Shown: positions 6,858-15,410, counted from the first letter of the stretch. The stretch is 16,030 nucleotides of DNA from Gammaproteobacteria bacterium (GCA_015232955.1 JADFYS010000012.1:1-16030); one strand, 5' to 3'. Numbers and translations are program-made. The notes: generated by a model from the letters alone, not told the origin.

Positions 6858-7253
6858 ATGGCAATAGATTTTTCGATTAAAGTTATCGTCGTGGACGATA
6901 TGATGACCATGCGTAAGATCGTTTCGAAAAATCTTAAAGCGATGGGCTTTAAGAATATCGTCGAAGCGGAAGATGGGGCCAAAGCGTGGTCGCTACTCAC
7001 TCAGGCGGCTGACGATGGTAAGCCCTTCGGGTTTATTGTCAGTGACTGGAATATGCCTAAGATGGATGGTCTGGAGCTTTTGACCAAAGTACGCGCTACC
7101 GATAACCTGAAAGAGACACCATTTCTCATGGTCACTGCCGAAGCAGAGTCGTCCAATGTGCTCAAGGTGGTGAAAGCCGGGGTAAGCAACTTTATCGTCA
7201 AACCGTTCACCCCCGATACCTTGACAGGAAAGGTACAGAAGATCTTCTCCTGA
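6858..7253 (+). CDS. cheY: Single-domain response regulator CheY
   Basis: A 131-aa stand-alone receiver domain. All phosphorylation-site residues are present: the acidic pair D13/D14 in VIVVDDMMTMR, phospho-acceptor D63 in IVSDWNMPKMDG, T93 in LMVTAEAE, and K115 in FIVKPF. DWNMPxMDG, the TAEA segment and the start SIKVIVVDD are typical of chemotaxis CheY rather than other receivers. GAGGGA at 6845-6850 is a good Shine-Dalgarno 7 bp from the ATG. It is paired with cheX and converges on the cheA operon. The output could be a flagellar switch or a pilus regulator; the window does not decide which. Confidence 0.93.
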   Translation: MAIDFSIKVIVVDDMMTMRKIVSKNLKAMGFKNIVEAEDGAKAWSLLTQAADDGKPFGFIVSDWNMPKMDGLELLTKVRATDNLKETPFLMVTAEAESSNVLKVVKAGVSNFIVKPFTPDTLTGKVQKIFS

Positions 7254-7281
7254 TCCCAATCATCTCTTGTTGCAATATATA

Positions 7282-7425
7282 CCCAAGATACTTGGAAACA
7301 GTGGCTTTCAGGGAGTCGAGAAGTGTGGCTATTCACGGCATGAAGCCGCATCAATAGTCATTCTATTCAGAGTTCATCACCGCACTTATTGGCTTTCCAG
7401 GGCCAGCGTTTTCAGCAATCTTGGG
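7282..7425. mobile_element. MITE-like 144-bp element with terminal inverted repeats, no coding capacity
   Basis: The ends are CCCAAGAT (7282-7289) and its reverse complement ATCTTGGG (7418-7425). Extended to 23 bp (7282-7304 against the complement of 7403-7425), 17 positions agree. The interior holds a small stem, AATAG-TCATT-CTATT (7353-7367), a second short stem CGGC-ATGAA-GCCG, and two near-direct copies of TGGCTTTC (from about 7302 and 7390). A short copy joining only the two ends is at 115-157. It fills the gap between convergent cheY and cheR and has no gene. It could be a miniature transposable element or a dispersed structured repeat; no clear target-site duplication was seen. Confidence 0.5.
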
Positions 7426-7438
7426 ATCAGGGCGTAAT

Positions 7439-8809
7439 CTACTCCTCTTTTTTCTGCTTCACCGCGATCTTTGCCAGCAGAGAACCTCGACCCCTCTTCT
7501 CTGTCTCCTCTTCACGACTTCGTCCGAAGCGTAGAGGTTTTCCCCCTTCCCCCCCTTTTGTACCAAAAGAGGAGAGGAGACTACCTGCCGCAGGTTTGGC
7601 TCTCTCCTCATCCAGCCGTTCTCGCAGTGAACGCCGTTTTACCTCCATCTGCTCCTGCGGTAACTCTACCGGAGTTGCCGCTTTTGGCGACTGTTCACGC
7701 TCTCTCTCTCGCTCCTCGATCGCAGAGAGCAGTGTCCGACGGGGAGGGTGCTGAGGTTTCACACTCTCCACCATTACCGTCTCTCTCTTCACCGCCTCCT
7801 GCTCTACCCGGGCGAGCAACCCCCCTTCCCTCATCTGCGGTGGCTTGGTACGCTGCGCGGGTATCGCCTCTTTTGGCTGCTGACGCGGCGGCAAGGGTTG
7901 AGTCGCTCCTGGCACCGGGATCTCTCTCCGTGGTTGCAAGGGGGGGGCGACCTTCACCTCCGTTTCCCTCCCCCTCAGCTGATAATATACCCCCTTAAGG
8001 TAACGCTGCACCTCAAAGTCCGGAGCGATACTGCTCAGGGTCTCAGAGCCACCCACGATAAGCGATCCCTGAGGATGAAGGGTGTTGGCGATCTTGTTGA
8101 ACAGTTTGATCTTATCTCCATGGTTAAAGTAGATCGCCACATTTCGACAGAATATGATCTCAAACTTGCCTCCCAGCCCATTGAAGGGCTGCATGAGATT
8201 CATCTTCTTAAACTGAACCATGGTCCGAATCTCATCTTTGATCCGCCACTCGCTGCCACTGGAGGTAAAATATTTCTGACGCAGCTGCGGCGACAACCCC
8301 CTCTCTACCTCAAATTTGTTGTATTTGCCATAACTCGCCTGGGCGATGACCTGATCTGAGATGTCCGTGCCGAGAATATGAATATCGTAGCGATCGATGG
8401 GTGACAACATTTCACGCAGGGTGATGGCGATACTGTACGCTTCCTGTCCTGTGGAGCAGGCGGCACTCCAGATTCGGAGGGAGACCTTCTCTCCCCCACT
8501 GCCTCTTCGACTATCGATCAGCTCAGGAACGATCTTGTTGCGCAGGAGATCAAAGGGGATTGTGTCTCGAAAGAAGAAGGTCTCATTGGTGGTCATCGCC
8601 TCAAGAATCGCATTGGAGAGGGAGCCACTACTGTCATGACTCACCGCCTTGCGGTGTAGCTCCTGAAAGCTGTCACACTGATACTCACGCAACAGGGGTC
8701 TGAGCCGAGTCTCCAGTAGATAGCCCTTACCCGGTTCAAGATGTATCCCTGAGATCGAGAAGATATATTTTGAGAGAAGTGCAATCTCCTGCTCTGTTAT
8801 CGCCGCCAT
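7439..8809 (-). CDS. cheR: Chemotaxis methyltransferase CheR with long C-terminal tail
   Basis: A 456-aa protein. Residues about 1-280 are a complete CheR: an N-terminal helical domain (LLSKYIFSISGIHLE), then the SAM-dependent fold with RIWSAACSTGQEAYS (about 112-126, G121 in the SAM loop), HILGTDIS, IFCRNVAIYF and VGGSETL. It transfers methyl groups to receptor glutamates. Residues about 280-456 are an added proline- and charge-rich, probably disordered tail. It carries five similar short motifs: GGLLARV (329-335), RTLLSAI (358-364), RSLRERL (393-399), GSLLSSF (409-415) and GSLLAKI (442-448). There is no TPR. It is the last gene of the - strand operon, 21 bp after cheB. A Shine-Dalgarno-like GGAGG (8812-8816) is close to the ATG. 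Confidence 0.93.
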   Translation of the reverse strand: MAAITEQEIALLSKYIFSISGIHLEPGKGYLLETRLRPLLREYQCDSFQELHRKAVSHDSSGSLSNAILEAMTTNETFFFRDTIPFDLLRNKIVPELIDSRRGSGGEKVSLRIWSAACSTGQEAYSIAITLREMLSPIDRYDIHILGTDISDQVIAQASYGKYNKFEVERGLSPQLRQKYFTSSGSEWRIKDEIRTMVQFKKMNLMQPFNGLGGKFEIIFCRNVAIYFNHGDKIKLFNKIANTLHPQGSLIVGGSETLSSIAPDFEVQRYLKGVYYQLRGRETEVKVAPPLQPRREIPVPGATQPLPPRQQPKEAIPAQRTKPPQMREGGLLARVEQEAVKRETVMVESVKPQHPPRRTLLSAIEEREREREQSPKAATPVELPQEQMEVKRRSLRERLDEERAKPAAGSLLSSFGTKGGEGGKPLRFGRSREEETEKRGRGSLLAKIAVKQKKEE

Positions 8810-8830
8810 ACCCTCCGCCCCTATTCTCTG

Positions 8831-9964
8831 CTAGCCAGAAACCGTGCGCACAATCGCAGCCGCCATCTCATCCAGGGAGGCAACCTCATCGGCCAACCCC
8901 GCTTCAACCACCACTTTCGGCATCCCGTAAACGGTGGATGAGTCCCTATCCTGGGCGATGATCCACCCGCCTGCTGCCCGAACTGTCTCGACACCCAGGC
9001 GACCATCACTTCCCATTCCGGTCATAATGACGCATGTGGCTGAAGCGCCGTATTCGCGTGCGACACTACGAAAGAGATAATCGACCGCCGGTTTGCAGTT
9101 ATTTTCAGGGGGATCATCCGTAACCACCAGCTGACGCTGGGAGTCCAGTGCCAACTGTCTACCTCCAGGAGCGATGTAGATGGTCCCGCGGGAGAGGATC
9201 TCTCCATGCTCCGCCTCTTTCACCCGTAGTGAACACTTGCGATCCAGGCTCTCGGCCAAAGTTCGGGTAAAGATCGGGGGCATATGCTGTACCACAATGA
9301 CCGGGACAGAGAGATTCTGGGGCAGTCTCGGCAACATCTGACCTAGGGCATTCGGTCCACCGGTTGAGATCCCGATGGCAATGAGCGCCGACCTACTGTG
9401 TGATAAACGGGCTTTAGGGCGAAGCGGTGCTGCCGTGGTAGCCGCCGGTGTAGAGGTGACAATCCCTCTTTCGCGTAGTCTGCCGACAGCTGAGGAGGGC
9501 GAAGGGGGAGGCGTGCGTTGCGGCGCGACCACAGCACCTCTCTCTCGCCTGAGGGATAGTGGACTCTGTTGATACTTGTTCAACACTTCCCGCAGCTGTC
9601 GGCGCAGCTCGGCACGGCTGTCGTCGGCACTGCTCCCTTCTGGTTTGGTAATGAAGTCAAAGGCCCCCAACTCAAGCGCTTGAATAGTCGCCTGACTGCC
9701 AGACTGAGTTTTGGCGCTCACCATGATGACCGTAGAAGATAACCCCTCTTCTTTCATCTTTTTTAAGGTCGAGATCCCATCAAGAACCGGCATATCGACA
9801 TCGAGGGTGACGAGTTCAGGCTGAAGTTGACGAATCTTCGCCAAACCTAGCTCACCATTGGCCGCACTTCCCACCAACTCAATCTCGGGGATCCCCTTCA
9901 GTATCGCCCCAATGACGGTGCGATAGAGGATGGTGTCATCGATCACCAGCGCACGAATGGCCAA
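8831..9964 (-). CDS. cheB: Protein-glutamate methylesterase CheB
   Basis: A 377-aa CheB with two domains. The N-terminal receiver has acidic pair D9/D10 (LVIDDTILYR), phospho-acceptor D55 (TLDVDMP) and K in FITKPEG. A basic, proline-rich linker (about 140-185) leads to the methylesterase domain with the catalytic triad S200 (GISTGGP), H227 (VVQHMPP) and D320 (MTGMGSDG). It removes methyl groups from, or deamidates, chemoreceptors after phosphorylation by CheA. The start is TTG at 9962-9964, only 2 nt after the cheW stop. GAGG in the last cheW codons supplies a well-spaced ribosome binding site, which supports this start and implies translational coupling. It sits between cheW and cheR. Confidence 0.95.
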   Translation of the reverse strand: MAIRALVIDDTILYRTVIGAILKGIPEIELVGSAANGELGLAKIRQLQPELVTLDVDMPVLDGISTLKKMKEEGLSSTVIMVSAKTQSGSQATIQALELGAFDFITKPEGSSADDSRAELRRQLREVLNKYQQSPLSLRRERGAVVAPQRTPPPSPSSAVGRLRERGIVTSTPAATTAAPLRPKARLSHSRSALIAIGISTGGPNALGQMLPRLPQNLSVPVIVVQHMPPIFTRTLAESLDRKCSLRVKEAEHGEILSRGTIYIAPGGRQLALDSQRQLVVTDDPPENNCKPAVDYLFRSVAREYGASATCVIMTGMGSDGRLGVETVRAAGGWIIAQDRDSSTVYGMPKVVVEAGLADEVASLDEMAAAIVRTVSG

Positions 9965-9966
9965 AG

Positions 9967-10425
9967 TCAGACCTCTTTCAGGATAACATTGATGTCCAGC
10001 AGCGCTACCAGTTCATTATTATCGGTCTGCACCACCCCTTTAATGAACTCCCCTTGAATACCGTTAATATTGGAGGGCGAAGATTTAATTCGTTTGCGAT
10101 CCACCACAATCACATCGGCGATCTGATCCACCAGCAGTCCGGTATTCTCATTAAAGGCGTTGACAATAATGACCCGACTTTTGGGGGTAAGGACCGTCGG
10201 TTCAAAGCCGATCTTTTTGCTCTGATCGATCACAGTTACAATCTGCCCGCGCAGATTCATAATCCCACGGATATAATCTGCAGAGAGCGGAACCCCGGTG
10301 AAGTTGGTGTTGTCGTTAATCTCCTGAACCAGAGTGATATCAATTCCACACAAGGTGTCTCCCAGATAGAAGGTTGAGATCTGGATCTGATCCTCCGGTT
10401 TGCTCTTTTTTTCCTGCTCTGCCAT
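9967..10425 (-). CDS. cheW: CheW receptor-kinase coupling protein
   Basis: A 152-aa single CheW domain. It begins with a charged leader and then QISTFYLGDTLCGIDITLVQEI, the first strands of the SH3-like fold. The conserved GIMNLRGQIVTVID segment follows, and then NTGLLVDQIADVI (second subdomain) and ALLDINVIL at the end. CheW bridges chemoreceptor tips and the CheA regulatory domain. AGGAAA upstream of the ATG gives a good Shine-Dalgarno. The gene follows cheA by 24 bp and is almost joined to cheB. No chemoreceptor gene is in the window, so the receptors that it serves lie elsewhere. Confidence 0.93.
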   Translation of the reverse strand: MAEQEKKSKPEDQIQISTFYLGDTLCGIDITLVQEINDNTNFTGVPLSADYIRGIMNLRGQIVTVIDQSKKIGFEPTVLTPKSRVIIVNAFNENTGLLVDQIADVIVVDRKRIKSSPSNINGIQGEFIKGVVQTDNNELVALLDINVILKEV

Positions 10426-10449
10426 AGCGTTTCCTGACTTGGGTTAAGG

Positions 10450-13400
10450 TTATACCGGTGCCCTGAAGTTCTGAGTGATACTCCGAATCAGCGACTCTTT
10501 ATCCAGCTTTAACTGATAATCATCGATCCCGACATCGAGACCACGCTTGACATCGGCATCGCTGGCAAGTGAGGTGAGGGCGATAATCTGTAATCCATCA
10601 AAGCGGCTGTCCTGGCGAATCTTCTGCGTCAGTTGCAGCCCGTTCATATTGGGCATCTCAATATCGGTCACCACCAGCGCCGCCATTTTCGGGTTTTTGT
10701 CGATGTACTCCCACGCTTGGGCGCCATCTTCCGCCTCGACCACCTGGTAGCCGTGCTCTTCGATAAAGTGACGCACCTGATCCCGGAAAAAACGGGAGTC
10801 CTCCGCCAACAGGATATAGGGTTTCGCTGTTGCCTCCGACGCAATGTTGCCATCATCGCTAAACGCCTTTACCGCCTTGACCGTATTCTGGAACCAGTCG
10901 GGATTGAGGTGCATTGCAAAATCGAAGACATCCAGCATTAGCGTCGTCTCATCGCGAATAATGCTGGAACCACTAATTCCCGGCTGCTTCAGGGTCGACT
11001 CATCCAGCTCCATCTTCAGCTGTATTATCTCCAGTGGCTGCGCCGCAAGCAGACCGAACTCATGACCATGTACCTTAAACAGGATCACCGCCAGCTCTTC
11101 CGACTCTTCGAGCATCTCAACATTGGCTACCTCTTCAAGGGCATAGACCGGAAGACTACCCCCGCGATACTGAATCACCTTTTTCCCACCACGAATCTCG
11201 ATATCGGTGGCGGCCACCTCTTCAATCCGTTCGACCAGAGGCAGCGGCACACAGCAGTGTTCATCCGGGGCGTTACGGAAGAGGAGAAGGGAGTGATGGG
11301 TCGCATCCTGGGAGTCGGTTTCGGTTTTTCGGGCCAGAAGTGCACTTTTATCGGACTCACTCAGGCTGCCCAGCTCCGCCTCGTTGGCAAGACCGGCAAC
11401 ATCGAGAATTAGTGCGACCTGACCATCGCCCATGATCGTTGCCCCGGCATAGATTTTGAAATCACGAAGATTGCGCCCCATCGGCTTCACCACGATCTCC
11501 ACCGTATCCTGCACCTTATCCACCACCATCCCATAACGGAACTGACCGGCATGGAGGATAATGATCTGAATATCGCTCTCCGCCTCTATCCGACGCTCGT
11601 CAGCAACATCATCATCATCATCAGAAGCGCTGCCCTGATCATAGAGCGCCTGCAGCCGCTCATCGGCCAACCCTTTGCGTCGATCCCGTTCGAAGCGGCC
11701 GGTTCGACTGTTGTAGAAGCTCTGTTCAATGCCGAGGACATTATTGAGCTGAAGGAGAGGGATCAACTCCCCGCGCAGGGTCAAGACATCGGCACCCCCC
11801 ACCTTGTCAATCTGCTTTCTCACCTCTGCAGCGGGAATTCGGATAATCTCGCCAACATTGATCTGAGGTATGGCAAAACGCTCCCCACACCCTTCGATCA
11901 ACAGACTGGGGATAATCGCCAGGGTTAACGGCAACTTAATCCTCACCGTTGTCCCCTGCCCGATCTTAGAGAGTAGCTCGACCTCCCCCCCCAGCTTGTC
12001 AAGATTGGTTTTCACCACATCCATACCGACGCCACGGCCAGAGACATCGGTCAACTTCTCTGCGGTAGAGAACCCCGGAAGAAGAATGAGGGCATTTTTC
12101 TCATCGGTGGACATACTCTCCACCTGACCTTCGGTCACCAGCCCCTTTTCAACCGCCTTAGCCACCAGAACATCACCGTCAAGCCCCTTGCCATCATCTT
12201 CAATCTCAATGATCACCTGCCCCGATTCGTGAAAGGCGCGCAAGGTGATGGATCCATTGGCCGGTTTTCCCTTTTCAAGCCGTTTATCCGGTAACTCAAC
12301 CCCATGGTCGCAGGAGTTGCGCACAAGATGGGTCAGGGGGTCACCCAACCCTTCGATGATCGTCTTGTCGAGTTCGACATCCTTCCCTTCGAGCACAAGT
12401 TCGATCTCTTTGCCCAGTTTTCGCGCCAACTCCCGCACCACACGCGGAAATTTGTTGAAGATATTGCCAACCGGCTGCATTCGGGTGAGCATAATCGCCT
12501 CCTGCAGTTCAGAGGTGACCATATCGATCCGCTGTCCAGCGTTGTTCAACCCCTGACGGTCATCGACATCCAGGGCCTGTAGGAGCTGATTACGAGCAAG
12601 AACCAGCTCTCCGGCGCGGTTCATCAACTGATCCAGAACACTGACATGAACCCGAAGTGAGTCGGAAGCGGCCGAAACGGAGGATTTATCCTCTCTCTTC
12701 GGTACGGGTTTCGCTTTTTCTGGTGCGGCTCTACTCTCTTGCGCTGCAGTCGGCGCAGCTGGTGGGGGTGCGGGTGCGGGTTCAGGGGGTGGCGGTTCCG
12801 CTTTAGTGACACGCTGCTCCGCGACATCACTCCCGCGGTTCGCGGTGACCACCTTCTCGACCGGAGCCGCCGGCTGAGGCTCATCTACCGTTCCCGATGC
12901 AGCGGCGATCGCCTCAGCCAAGCCATTGTCATCATCATCATCTTCTTCTGTGCTATCTCCTGCCGATTGGCCGTCACTCTGAGAGTGATCTCCCGCCTCA
13001 ATCCACTGAAAACTCTCTTCATCAATCCCCAGGACCATCGCCACCAGTTCATGCTCAATAATCGAGGCGAGAAGAAACCAGATCGGATAACTACCGTCGC
13101 TCTCTGCACTCTCCGCCACTTTCATATCGAGAATATCACCACTCCCCTCAAGGGAGGTGCGCAGGGTCTCAACCGCCATCTCCTGCCCCGCTGGATCTTG
13201 AATCACTCCGTCGTAACGGATGATGTAGATCTCTTTTCCCCCCTTACGGGCAGAAACCAGATCATAACGGCTAAGTTCAAAGGGCTCTCCGCTCCCCTGC
13301 TTATCAGGGGCGGTAGTCGGCGCGGGATCTGGTGCCGAGGCGGGGGCTGTGACAGCGCTACCCCCTTTTCCCTCGAGCTGAGCGTTCAACCTCGTTACAT

Positions 13401-13758
13401 GGTCTGAGATATCGTAGCCATTGCTCTCAACAGCGTTGTCGATCATCTCTCGCAGATAGTCAAACGCCTCGAGAACCACACTCACTACATCCGGTGTCGG
13501 CACCAGTTCAAACTGACGAATCTTATCGAGAACATTCTCCACCTTATGGCCCAGATCCTTGATGCTATCCAGACCGAGAAATCCGGCGCCCCCCTTGATG
13601 GAGTGCGCCGCCCGAAACACCTTATTCACCAGCTCCTCATCAATATTCTCCCCCTGCTGTTCAATCTCCAGCAGATCGGACTCAATACTCTCCAGGTGCT
13701 CTCTTGACTCTTCTATGTAGAGTTGCAGCGTTTCATCATCTTCATCAAAATCAGACAT
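10450..13758 (-). CDS. cheA: Hybrid chemotaxis histidine kinase CheA with two CheW-like domains and C-terminal receiver
   Basis: An 1102-aa kinase. Residues 1-130 are the Hpt domain with phospho-accepting H52 in AAHSIKGGAGFLG. About 160-260 may be a P2-like docking domain. An acidic and Pro/Ala-rich linker follows (about 260-360). The P3 dimerisation helices lie at about 366-425 and the ATPase domain at about 440-605, with N-box HLVRNSCDHGVE (from about 474), G1 DDGKGLD (about 521) and G2 GRGVGMDVV (about 571). The P5 CheW-like domain begins near 609 and is interrupted by an acidic insert (about 674-726, containing DDDDD). A second CheW-like region spans about 819-950. The C-terminal receiver (about 978-1102) has E986/D987, D1032 (VVTDIEMP) and K1084. 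The single Hpt separates it from ChpA-type pilus kinases. GAGGAAG precedes the ATG. Confidence 0.95.
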   Translation of the reverse strand: MSDFDEDDETLQLYIEESREHLESIESDLLEIEQQGENIDEELVNKVFRAAHSIKGGAGFLGLDSIKDLGHKVENVLDKIRQFELVPTPDVVSVVLEAFDYLREMIDNAVESNGYDISDHVTRLNAQLEGKGGSAVTAPASAPDPAPTTAPDKQGSGEPFELSRYDLVSARKGGKEIYIIRYDGVIQDPAGQEMAVETLRTSLEGSGDILDMKVAESAESDGSYPIWFLLASIIEHELVAMVLGIDEESFQWIEAGDHSQSDGQSAGDSTEEDDDDDNGLAEAIAAASGTVDEPQPAAPVEKVVTANRGSDVAEQRVTKAEPPPPEPAPAPPPAAPTAAQESRAAPEKAKPVPKREDKSSVSAASDSLRVHVSVLDQLMNRAGELVLARNQLLQALDVDDRQGLNNAGQRIDMVTSELQEAIMLTRMQPVGNIFNKFPRVVRELARKLGKEIELVLEGKDVELDKTIIEGLGDPLTHLVRNSCDHGVELPDKRLEKGKPANGSITLRAFHESGQVIIEIEDDGKGLDGDVLVAKAVEKGLVTEGQVESMSTDEKNALILLPGFSTAEKLTDVSGRGVGMDVVKTNLDKLGGEVELLSKIGQGTTVRIKLPLTLAIIPSLLIEGCGERFAIPQINVGEIIRIPAAEVRKQIDKVGGADVLTLRGELIPLLQLNNVLGIEQSFYNSRTGRFERDRRKGLADERLQALYDQGSASDDDDDVADERRIEAESDIQIIILHAGQFRYGMVVDKVQDTVEIVVKPMGRNLRDFKIYAGATIMGDGQVALILDVAGLANEAELGSLSESDKSALLARKTETDSQDATHHSLLLFRNAPDEHCCVPLPLVERIEEVAATDIEIRGGKKVIQYRGGSLPVYALEEVANVEMLEESEELAVILFKVHGHEFGLLAAQPLEIIQLKMELDESTLKQPGISGSSIIRDETTLMLDVFDFAMHLNPDWFQNTVKAVKAFSDDGNIASEATAKPYILLAEDSRFFRDQVRHFIEEHGYQVVEAEDGAQAWEYIDKNPKMAALVVTDIEMPNMNGLQLTQKIRQDSRFDGLQIIALTSLASDADVKRGLDVGIDDYQLKLDKESLIRSITQNFRAPV

Positions 13759-13784
13759 CTCTCTTCCTCACGAGTCTATTGCGG

Positions 13785-15410
13785 TTAGAAGCCGACGGTA
13801 GCAAAGGCTTCGCCCAGTTTTTTGCTGTTAAACGGTTTACTGATTATCAGATCCACCCCTGCCGCCTCTGCTTCACTATTATCAGATTTGTCATCCTGGG
13901 TCGTCACCATAATGATCGGCATCTGGGATGAGGTGTGGTGTTCCCTGACCGCCCGCGCCAGCTCAATCCCGGTCATCTCCGGCATATTGAGATCGGTACA
14001 GAGCAGTTGCGGTCGGTGTTCACTCATCCAGACCAACGCCTCCTCTGGATTGTGAAACAGCATCGGCTCATACCCCAACTCATTGAGCACGCTGCGGTAG
14101 ATCTTGAGAATCATCTTCGAATCATCCACCGCGCACACTATCGGCTTCTCTTCCTTACCATCCTCTGCTTCACTGAGGAGGATCTTCTCTGCCAAGGTCT
14201 CGAACCCACCCTCTAGCAGCACCTGCAGGAAATAGTCACGCACTTCATGGTGGGCGACCCGAATAAGATAGTCCTCTATCAACGCCATCGCAATCCCTTG
14301 CTGCATCAGATCAAGAAATATGGCACGCGCCTGACAGTCGAGAATGGCACGAATGATCCCTTCCGCCTCCTCGCCACCACGAGAAACCAGGTTGCGCACT
14401 CCGACTGCGAGGGTCGAATCAAAATTGGTCTCAATTGCCCGCGCTGCTGCAACCCGGACATTACTATCCCGGTCAGTCAAACCACTGGACCAGACATAAT
14501 CCCCCTTACGCATCGGCAGGGCTGCAAGAGCCTCAAATGCAGCAAAGCGGACATTGGCGTTGGCCGGCTGACTGTTGATCAGTTTGCGTATCGGCATCAG
14601 TGCCGCTTCACTACCGATCAACTCCAAGACATTGAGAGAGTGAATCTGCAGGTCATGATCACTCGAGCCGAGGTTGGTCACCAGCTGTGGTACCGCCAAT
14701 GCACCCAGTGCAGTGAGTTTGCCTTTACTGTAGTTGCGAACAGTCGCCGTGCTCGACTGCATCGCCTTGCTGAGGGCAGAGATTGAGAGCTCATCAGCAC
14801 AGGCGGCAAGAGTGTCGATAATCTCGAGATCCATCGTCTCATCCCGCCCCAGGGCTGAAGCGAGATACTTTCGCGTGCTGGAACAGTCAAAAAGACGGAT
14901 ATTTTCCACCGCTGTATAGGCCACATCCATCTCAGCACTAAAGAGGAATTCACCCACAGCGTCCACCGCCGAGAGATCGCCAATCTCTCCCAGCGCAGTC
15001 AACACCCCCTTAATGACCTTTGAATCGCCACTGCTGGTGAGAAGGTCAACCAAAAAGGGGACCGTACCCTGTAGTTTCAACTCACCCGCAAGCTGGATAT
15101 AGAACCACTGCTCGGGCACGACCCACTTCAGGTACTGGTAGATCACCTTCGGTTCGCTAGCAACCTTCTCCAGCAGATTCTCCCGCAAGGAGGGGTACTG
15201 CCGCTCAATATCATCAAACTTCACCAGTAACAGCACCATCAGCGGTACCGCTAATACCGCCTCACACCGCCCCAGTTCAAAAAGTATGCGCCGTTGCTGG
15301 GCGGGATCTATCTCGGAAAAGTGTCCCAGCACCAGTCTGGCCTTTACCAGATCATGGTGTTTGATGTTGGCAATTAACTCATCAACAGCGTGCTGGCTGT
15401 TAACTTTCAT
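13785..15410 (-). CDS. HEAT-repeat protein with C-terminal receiver domain
   Basis: A 541-aa fusion. Residues about 1-415 are alpha-helical HEAT/PBS-lyase-like repeats, seen as recurrent units such as GVLTALGEIGDLSAVDAVGE, ALGALAVPQLVTNLGSSD and FAAFEALAALP. Such solenoids usually bind proteins. Residues about 422-541 are a receiver with D429/D430 (AVDDSK), phospho-acceptor D473 (LLCTDLNMPEMTG) and K in IISKPFN. All phosphorylation residues are intact, so CheA is the likely donor (inference). No DNA-binding or enzymatic output is present; signalling would act through the solenoid. The gene overlaps the pilZ stop by 11 bp and precedes cheA by 26 bp, so it is probably an obligate partner of this pathway. 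The receiver call is firm; the binding target is unknown. Confidence 0.88.
   Translation of the reverse strand: MKVNSQHAVDELIANIKHHDLVKARLVLGHFSEIDPAQQRRILFELGRCEAVLAVPLMVLLLVKFDDIERQYPSLRENLLEKVASEPKVIYQYLKWVVPEQWFYIQLAGELKLQGTVPFLVDLLTSSGDSKVIKGVLTALGEIGDLSAVDAVGEFLFSAEMDVAYTAVENIRLFDCSSTRKYLASALGRDETMDLEIIDTLAACADELSISALSKAMQSSTATVRNYSKGKLTALGALAVPQLVTNLGSSDHDLQIHSLNVLELIGSEAALMPIRKLINSQPANANVRFAAFEALAALPMRKGDYVWSSGLTDRDSNVRVAAARAIETNFDSTLAVGVRNLVSRGGEEAEGIIRAILDCQARAIFLDLMQQGIAMALIEDYLIRVAHHEVRDYFLQVLLEGGFETLAEKILLSEAEDGKEEKPIVCAVDDSKMILKIYRSVLNELGYEPMLFHNPEEALVWMSEHRPQLLCTDLNMPEMTGIELARAVREHHTSSQMPIIMVTTQDDKSDNSEAEAAGVDLIISKPFNSKKLGEAFATVGF

Noticed and set aside
6701..7000. - strand frame with a repeated Leu-Val-Cys-Trp-Ser-Val pattern
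   Set aside because: This is only the translation of the 8-bp tandem repeat read on the opposite strand, running into antisense cheY.
7748..8359. Long + strand open frame opposite cheR (also 7471-7998)
   Set aside because: CheR motifs on the - strand explain the sequence; the + frames are low-complexity shadows of its Pro/Arg/Glu-rich tail.
12739..13407. 222-codon + strand frame opposite cheA
   Set aside because: It overlaps the CheA linker and Hpt-flanking region, where the - strand frame is clearly coding; the product is Arg/Ser-rich with no family resemblance.
10450..13758. Naming the kinase ChpA (pilus chemosensory type)
   Set aside because: ChpA-type kinases carry several Hpt domains; only one is present here, and the pilG/H/I/J gene order is absent.
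14247..14786. 179-codon + strand frame opposite the HEAT-receiver gene
   Set aside because: It is antisense to continuous HEAT repeats with no start context of its own.
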